A stretch of 45,802 nt of DNA from Domibacillus indicus. GTDB lineage: Bacteria; Bacillota; Bacilli; Bacillales; Domibacillaceae. Position numbers and translations under genes: made by a program. Of the stretch, positions 41,573-45,802 are shown one piece after another (position 1 is the stretch's first letter; each line of letters starts with the position of its first letter). The stretch is taken from assembly GCF_023715895.1 (NCBI RefSeq), contig NZ_JAMBOO010000031.1, positions 1 through 45,802 on the forward strand, read 5' to 3'. The notes under the pieces were generated by a model. That model was not told the DNA's origin. It made no database searches and saw only the letters and a program-made list of their open reading frames with translations.

Positions 41573-42331
41573 TTAAAATGTGTAAGATTCGCCGTCTTCT
41601 GGCACTAAAAGGCTCGCAGAGAATCCTTTTTCCTCAGTGAAGCTTTTTAATTCTTGTCTGGATAATGTCCAGTGGTTTACAGCTTCCATATGAACAGAAA
41701 TGATTTTGGCGTGAGGGGCAGCTTTATGCACTTCATAGATATCATCTTTCCCCATTACGAGAGAACCGCCTTCTAGGAACTGGTTGTCTCCGCCATTTAC
41801 TACGATGATTTCCGGCTTATGGGCATCGAGCGCTTCCTGGATCGCTTCGTACCATATGGTATCTCCAGCTACATACAACGTTTTTTCGTCTTGATGCTTG
41901 AAAACAACACCGCACACAAGGCCAGCGAGCTTCAAGATTTCTCCTCTTCCATGCTCGCCTTTTGTTTTGATTAACTGGATTCCTTCAAAGGCAGTATCTT
42001 CCTGCAGTACCTCGACATTTTGGAAGCCGGCTTTTTTCACTTCTCCAGCATCTTCTTCATTTTGAACAAACATTTTGATCTCTTTTGGCAGTGCTTCTTT
42101 GGCTGCATCATCAAAGTGGTCTAGGTGCAGGTGAGTAACAATAACTGCATCCACGTTAATGATTTCTTCAATGGATGTGGGCAGGCTCACTAAAGGATTG
42201 TTTTGATCCTGTCTTAATGAATTAGGGAAAGGCGGGTAAGTCCCTTTTTCTGATAACATTGGATCGATTAAAAACTTCTTTCCCGCATATTCAACGACAA
42301 TTGTTGCATTACGAATTTGATGTATATTCAT
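41573..42331 (-). CDS. Metallo-beta-lactamase-fold metal-dependent hydrolase (UlaG-like)
   Basis: A 252-residue cytoplasmic protein with the MBL motif VTHLHLDHFDD (His67, His69, Asp71, His72), the later ligands TKGEHGRG and YVAGDTIWYE, and the C-terminal ISVHMEAVNHW. The pattern fits the UlaG-like group of YtkL-type hydrolases that act on esters, lactones or phospho-compounds. ATG 42331 has AAAGGAGTTAATAA. It is divergent from an Lrp/AsnC regulator with 132 bp between starts, so regulation by that protein is likely. The substrate is not known. Confidence 0.85.
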   Translation of the reverse strand: MNIHQIRNATIVVEYAGKKFLIDPMLSEKGTYPPFPNSLRQDQNNPLVSLPTSIEEIINVDAVIVTHLHLDHFDDAAKEALPKEIKMFVQNEEDAGEVKKAGFQNVEVLQEDTAFEGIQLIKTKGEHGRGEILKLAGLVCGVVFKHQDEKTLYVAGDTIWYEAIQEALDAHKPEIIVVNGGDNQFLEGGSLVMGKDDIYEVHKAAPHAKIISVHMEAVNHWTLSRQELKSFTEEKGFSASLLVPEDGESYTF

Positions 42332-42375
42332 ATTTATTAACTCCTTTATCTTTTGAAATTTCCTCTGAACAATGT

Positions 42376-42389
42376 ATAGTCTAAACTAT
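42376..42389. promoter_or_regulatory. Candidate Lrp-type operator
   Basis: ATAGT-N4-ACTAT, a perfect palindrome in the middle of the divergent intergenic region between the MBL-fold and Lrp genes. Confidence 0.45.
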
Positions 42390-42463
42390 GGACACATGAC
42401 GGATACATAAATTAAGTAAAGTCTTTTGGCGGTTTGACTTTATTTATGAAAGGAGTTAAATAA

Positions 42464-42874
42464 ATGTTAGATAACACAGATATGCATATCTTGAAGGAAC
42501 TAACTAAGAACAGTCGGATTACAATGAAAGAATTGGGTGAAAAAGTCCATTTGACTGGACCAGCTACTTCAGCTAGATTGGCGAAATTAGAGGACAATGG
42601 AATTATTGAGGGGTACACCATTAAAGTGAATCAAGTAAAAATGGGGTATCTTGTTCACGCAATTATACATATTTATACGAAAAGCACGAATCATCAACCT
42701 TATCTGTCGTTTATAAAAGAACAAGATCAATACGTCATAAACAACTATAAAATCAGTGGAGAAAGTTGTTATCTTCTCGAATGCAAATTCCCATACAATG
42801 AAATATTAGATGAATTCTTAACAGGTTTGAGCAATTTGGTGAGCTACAAATTATCCATTGTTATTAACAAGTAG
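42464..42874 (+). CDS. Lrp/AsnC-family transcriptional regulator
   Basis: A 136-residue protein: LDNTDMHILKELTKNSRITM, KELGEKVHLTGPATSARLAK and LEDNGIIEGYTIKVNQVKMG form the AsnC-type helix-turn-helix and linker. The C-terminal RAM-like domain (YLVHAIIHIYTK, then GESCYLLECKFP) probably binds a small effector. ATG 42464 follows AAAGGAGTTAA. Lrp proteins form octamers that wrap DNA; the likely target is the divergent MBL-fold gene and itself. Confidence 0.88.
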   Translation: MLDNTDMHILKELTKNSRITMKELGEKVHLTGPATSARLAKLEDNGIIEGYTIKVNQVKMGYLVHAIIHIYTKSTNHQPYLSFIKEQDQYVINNYKISGESCYLLECKFPYNEILDEFLTGLSNLVSYKLSIVINK

Positions 42875-43074
42875 TACATCCATAAACATGCGACATTGTG
42901 AAGGAATACACTTAAACAAACGGAGGCATTAATCCAAGATGAAACAATGCCCCCGCTAGCTTAAGTACAAGTTTTCACAAAGTCGTTAAAGACAAAGAAA
43001 AGCTGAGTAGTAGCTTCACAGCATTACATTTTTCTACGGAATTCTCAAAAACCATTGCCGCGGCCGGTTCTTTT

Positions 43075-43313
43075 TTAACGGGTTTTTCTTTGTCTTAATT
43101 TCTTTGCTTTAGATGATTTAAAGCCTTTTATGACAGGAGTTATCCCTTTTTCTAGCAAGTCTTTAATGTTTTTCTCCGTCAATTTCTTGGAAGCAATGGT
43201 TTTTCCAATGGAAAACGTACATCCATTTGAATATTCCGAGCAGCCAATAAGTGTTTTCCGATCTACCATGCGCCCTTTTTTACAAACCGGACATACGCCA
43301 TAACTGGATTGTG
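43075..43313 (-). pseudogene. topB: 3' end of topB (DNA topoisomerase III), cut by the IS
   Basis: Reading in from the IS boundary: SSYGVCPVCKKGRMVDRKTL, IGCSEYSNGCTFSIGKTIAS, then LLEKGITPVIKGFKSSKAKK and a basic end. This is the C-terminal CPxC..GC..GC zinc-ribbon and tail of Bacillus topoisomerase III. The frame is open up to 43313, where the IS3-family end begins. The remaining more than 600 residues are not on the other side of the element in this window, so the 5' part was lost by deletion or rearrangement. An ATG at 43269 could start a 64-residue product, but nothing suggests it is used. Confidence 0.82.
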
Positions 43314-43331
43314 TGGATTGTCAACACTAAA

Positions 43332-44126
43332 TCAGACAACTTGCTTAAGGGACGATTGTTTGTATGCAATCGGGCTTACATAGCCTAGTGTTCCGTGAAT
43401 CCGCCGTTTATTAAACCAGTTAACATAATCACTGAATTCCAGCGTAAGATGCTCGAGGCTATCAAACTTCATTTGGCTGATAAACTCTGTTTTGATGATT
43501 TTAAATGTGGCTTCCGCCACGGCATTATCGTATGGACAACCTTTCATGCTTAAAGAGCGGCCAATCTGGAAGGCCGCTAACGTTTCATCGATGAGCTGGT
43601 TTTTGAACTCGCTGCCACGGTCAGTATGGAACAGCTGTATATCCCGCAGATCACCTTGAATGGAAGAAAAAGCCCGTGCGACAAGGCTTGCATCTTTGTT
43701 GGGTCCTGTGCTGAAGCCAATGATTTCGCGATTAAAGAGATCGACAAAGATACATACGTAATGCCATTTATTTTTGACTTTGACGTATGTTAAATCACTG
43801 ACGACTACTTTTTTGGCTTCTGTCTGCTCAAACTCGCGTTTTAATTCGTTTGCCTGAGCTGACTCATTACAGGGAGTTTTCTGCGGCTTGAACTGTGCCA
43901 CTGTATAGGAAGAAACAAGCCCTTGTTCCTTCATGATACGGCCAATGCGTCTTCTAGAAACGGTAAATCCACGCTTGTGCAGTTCGACTTTGATCTTACG
44001 CGTGCCGTAGGCACTTCGGTTTTGTTTGAAAATCTCTATGACAGCGCCTGTTACGTCGTCTTCTGACTGACGCTCTTTGGCCTCATAGTAGTACGTACTA
44101 CGGAAGATTTGCAGGACGCTGCACAT
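43332..44126 (-). CDS. IS3-family transposase OrfB (integrase)
   Basis: 264 codons: an N-terminal HTH_21-like part (RRRIGRIMKEQGLVSSYTVA) and the DDE core: VVSDLTYVKVKNKWHYVCIF, then FHTDRGSEFKNQLIDETLAA and NAVAEATFKIIKTEF. The catalytic D, D and E are present. Upstream, the frame continues beyond the nominal start toward orfA (KRNKDKYSVSAMC), so the active enzyme is probably made as an OrfAB fusion by -1 frameshifting near 44160. This copy could be functional. Confidence 0.88.
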   Translation of the reverse strand: MCSVLQIFRSTYYYEAKERQSEDDVTGAVIEIFKQNRSAYGTRKIKVELHKRGFTVSRRRIGRIMKEQGLVSSYTVAQFKPQKTPCNESAQANELKREFEQTEAKKVVVSDLTYVKVKNKWHYVCIFVDLFNREIIGFSTGPNKDASLVARAFSSIQGDLRDIQLFHTDRGSEFKNQLIDETLAAFQIGRSLSMKGCPYDNAVAEATFKIIKTEFISQMKFDSLEHLTLEFSDYVNWFNKRRIHGTLGYVSPIAYKQSSLKQVV

Positions 44127-44167
44127 TGCTGATACCGAGTATTTGTCTTTATTTCGCTTAATGACAT

Positions 44168-44452
44168 TTACTTTCGTCCCATGATCAGCGCGGCTTGCTT
44201 TAAAATATCATTCTCCATTCTGAGCTGCTTTAGTTCCTTGCGGAGTTCCAAAAGCTCCTGCTGTTCAGGAGAACGATTGTCTTTCTCTTTAAAAGAACCG
44301 GAGGTTTCATCCTGGTTGATCCAGCGGTCAAGAGATGACGGAGTCAGATCATATTCATCAATAATCGCTCGTTTCGTTTTTCCATTCTGGTACAGCTGCA
44401 CCATTTGCTTTTTGAACTCAGGCGTGAATGTGCGGCGTTCTCGCTTTGTCAT
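44168..44452 (-). CDS. IS3-family transposase OrfA
   Basis: 94 residues: MTKRERRTFTPEFKKQMVQL, YQNGKTKRAIIDEYDLTPSS helix-turn-helix and a leucine-zipper-like stretch ELRKELKQLRMENDILKQAA. It binds the element ends and joins OrfB through frameshifting. Its stop (TAA after GGACGAAAG) overlaps the region where OrfB's frame is already open. Confidence 0.88.
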   Translation of the reverse strand: MTKRERRTFTPEFKKQMVQLYQNGKTKRAIIDEYDLTPSSLDRWINQDETSGSFKEKDNRSPEQQELLELRKELKQLRMENDILKQAALIMGRK

Positions 44453-44510
44453 AGTTAGAGCTCCTCATCTGTTTTAGGTCAAGTGTACGTGACCTTAATT
44501 TTTCTGTCCA

Positions 44511-44668
44511 GATAAGTGTAGGCGCTCCAGTGTTTGTTGCTGTTCCATAGTCTTTTGGATAGTCGGTTGAGCCGTCCATTTTTCGGGCATCGTTTCAATC
44601 AAATTCTGCACGATTTTTTTATTGTTCTGGATAAAAGTTTCGGATGAACCAGAATCTTTCACTACCAT
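44511..44668 (-). pseudogene. Unknown reading-frame fragment ending at the IS
   Basis: ATG 44668 opens VVKDSGSSETFIQNNKKIVQ, NLIETMPEKWTAQPTIQ and KTMEQQQTLERLHL and then runs into the IS end. There is no good ribosome-binding site, but the composition is protein-like. It is the flank on the side of the IS opposite topB; I do not recognise it. Confidence 0.35.
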
Positions 44669-44728
44669 TGTTTAGAGTTTTATTAGTCTGTCAGCGGCGT
44701 GTCTGGCTCTCATAAGGAATTTTTACGC

Positions 44729-45326
44729 AAAAGTGTACCTAATCAAATGTATACTTTTGATTAGGTACACTTTTAATAAGTACACTTATGATAACTATGT
44801 CTTTCTTCTTCTTGTTGGCCTTAACATCGCTCACAAAGTAAAATTGTTTTCACAGCTGTGCAGCCAAATTGGTTCCTATATACTCGTATTCTGCTCTCTT
44901 CTATTAGATATTTCACTTATGTATACTCCTATATAAATAAAAGTGTACTTGGTCAAATGTATACTTTTATATAGGTACACTTCTGCGAACTATGTCTTTC
45001 TTCTTCCTGATCAAACATCGCTCAGAAAGTAAAAGTGTTTTTACTGCCGTGCAGCCAAACCGGTTCCTGCCTAATCGATTTCTCCTCGCCTAGGATATCC
45101 TTCTCTCTTCTACTAGATATTTTACTTATGTATACTTCTATATAAATAAAAGTGTACCTAAGCAAAGATACACTTTTGAGTAAGTACACGTCTGGTGACC
45201 AAGTCTTTCTTCTTCCTGATCGAACATCGCTCACAAAGTAAAAATGTTTCCACTACCGTGGAGCCAAATAGGTTCCTGCTCACCTACGATAGCCTTCTCT
45301 CTTCTTCTAGATATTTTACTTATGCT
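44729..45326 (+). repeat. Three tandem 210-bp repeats, each headed by palindrome P
   Basis: Units start at 44729, 44939 and 45148 (periods 210 and 209); the third is cut at 45326 by the second IS. Each begins with a 46-bp palindrome (AAAAGTGTACCTA.. / ..TAGGTACACTTTT in unit 1), then conserved blocks ACTATGTCTTTCTTCTTC, ACATCGCTCACAAAGTAAAA, GTGCAGCCAAA..GGTTCCT, CTCTCTTCTA..AGATATTT and ACTTATGTATACTCCTAT. Units are about 80% alike by eye, so the array is old. No open frame spans a unit. Confidence 0.85.
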
Positions 45327-45802
45327 TGGATTGTCAACACTAAATCAGACAACTCTTTTAAAAGACCATTGTTTGTATTCAATTGGGCTTACATAGCCTA
45401 GTGTTCCGTGAATTCACACCTTGTTAAACCAGTTAACATAATCACTGAATTCAAGCGTAAGATGCTCCAGGCTATCAAACTTCATCTGGCTGACAAACTC
45501 TGTTTTGATGATTTTAAACGTGGCTTCCGCCACGGCGTTATCATATGGACAGCCTTTCATGCTTAAAGAGCGGCCAATCTGGAAGGCCGCTAACGTTTCA
45601 TCGATCAACTGATTTTTAAATTCGCTGCCGCGGTCGGTGTGGAACAGCTGGATATCCCGCAGATCACCTTGAATAGAAGAAAAAGCCCGTGCGACAAGGC
45701 TTGCATCTTTGTTTGGGCCTGTGCTGAAGCCAATAATTTCGCGGTTAAAGAGATCGACAAAGATACATACGTAATGCCATTTGTTTTTGACTTTGACGTA
45801 TG
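45327..45802 (-). mobile_element. Second IS3-family copy, partial, with nonsense-mutated orfB
   Basis: Begins TGGATTGTCAACAC and runs off the window. The orfB frame is open from the window edge through FHTDRGSEFK and MKGCPYDNAVAEATFKII, but after VNWFNKV a TGA replaces the Arg codon found in the complete copy (VNWFNKRRIHGTLG). The last about 30 residues are therefore lost. It lies in the same orientation as the copy at 43314, with the tandem repeat array between them. Confidence 0.82.

Larger units (their letters stand above)
43314..44510 (-). mobile_element. IS3-family (IS150-like) element, complete copy
   Basis: 1197 bp, from TGGATTGTCAACAC at 43314 to TTTTTCTGTCCA at 44510 (ends share TGGA). 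It holds orfA and orfB. Flanking bases (GTG on the left, GAT on the right) do not form a target duplication, which suggests recombination between copies after insertion. A partial second copy lies at 45327 and an old remnant at 5799. Confidence 0.85.

Noticed and set aside
44729-45326. Possible CRISPR array
   Set aside because: Repeats are 210 bp, conserved along nearly their whole length, only three in number, and no cas genes are seen.
1-45802. tRNA, rRNA, known riboswitch or prophage structural genes
   Set aside because: None could be recognised by eye anywhere in the window.

Overview
The window reads as chromosomal DNA of a low-G+C, endospore-forming member of the Bacillaceae. The support is Shine-Dalgarno sequences of the AGGAGG type, CotF-family coat proteins, a sporulation-type histidine kinase, a sigma-B-like promoter grammar, and an mnxEFG set closely resembling the spore manganese oxidase of marine Bacillus strains. 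It is an accessory-rich region: intact metabolic genes are separated by decayed mobile DNA, repeats and broken genes. I see no rRNA, tRNA or CRISPR.

Layout. 1-131: tail of an IS3-family element. 262-2292: catD/catE-like quinone/catechol detoxification genes, divergent from an HxlR regulator. 2660-3031: three consecutive small-RNA cassettes, each a sigma-B-like promoter (GTTT-N14-GGGTA) followed about 70-100 nt later by a GC-rich terminator; two more cassettes lie at 10525-10772. 3699-5196: a lipoprotein/membrane-protein pair and a lexA-like fragment. 5799-12217: three copies (A-C) of a dispersed repeat I call R1 (a decayed gene of about 180+ codons plus a structured 3' tail), two spore coat genes, a truncated mnxE copy and a zinc-ribbon protein. 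12393-13286: a cytosolic histidine kinase. 13758-18262: mnxE-mnxF-mnxG, convergent with a His/Cys-rich coat-like gene.

19214-25101 holds cstA, an orphan mreB, and remnants of ktrA, tnpB (with its right end), R1 (D, E) and a frameshifted HPr/Crh-like gene. 25325-28774 is pyruvate carboxylase. 29060-33812 is a carboxylate-catabolism cluster (MFS permease, RraA-type aldolase, 2-hydroxyacid dehydrogenase, divergent LysR) with CcpA-box-like sites. pheA follows, then a tripartite tricarboxylate transporter (tctCBA) and a frameshifted DUF1932-type dehydrogenase. Next to that dehydrogenase lies the wreck of a second LysR gene fused to R1 copy F, which suggests that two related catabolic modules once stood here.

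40022-42874: an MFS exporter with a palindromic operator candidate, a metallo-beta-lactamase-fold hydrolase, and a divergent Lrp regulator. 43075-45802: the 3' end of topB cut by a 1.2-kb IS3-family element, three tandem 210-bp repeats each headed by a 46-bp palindrome, and a second, nonsense-mutated IS copy.

The most interesting signals are the small-RNA cassettes, the covarying hairpin in the R1 tail, the tandem palindromic repeat array, and the proposed shared Sm-like fold of the MnxE/MnxF/His-Cys proteins. All functional assignments rest on reading motifs and family resemblance by eye; no database search or folding program was run.
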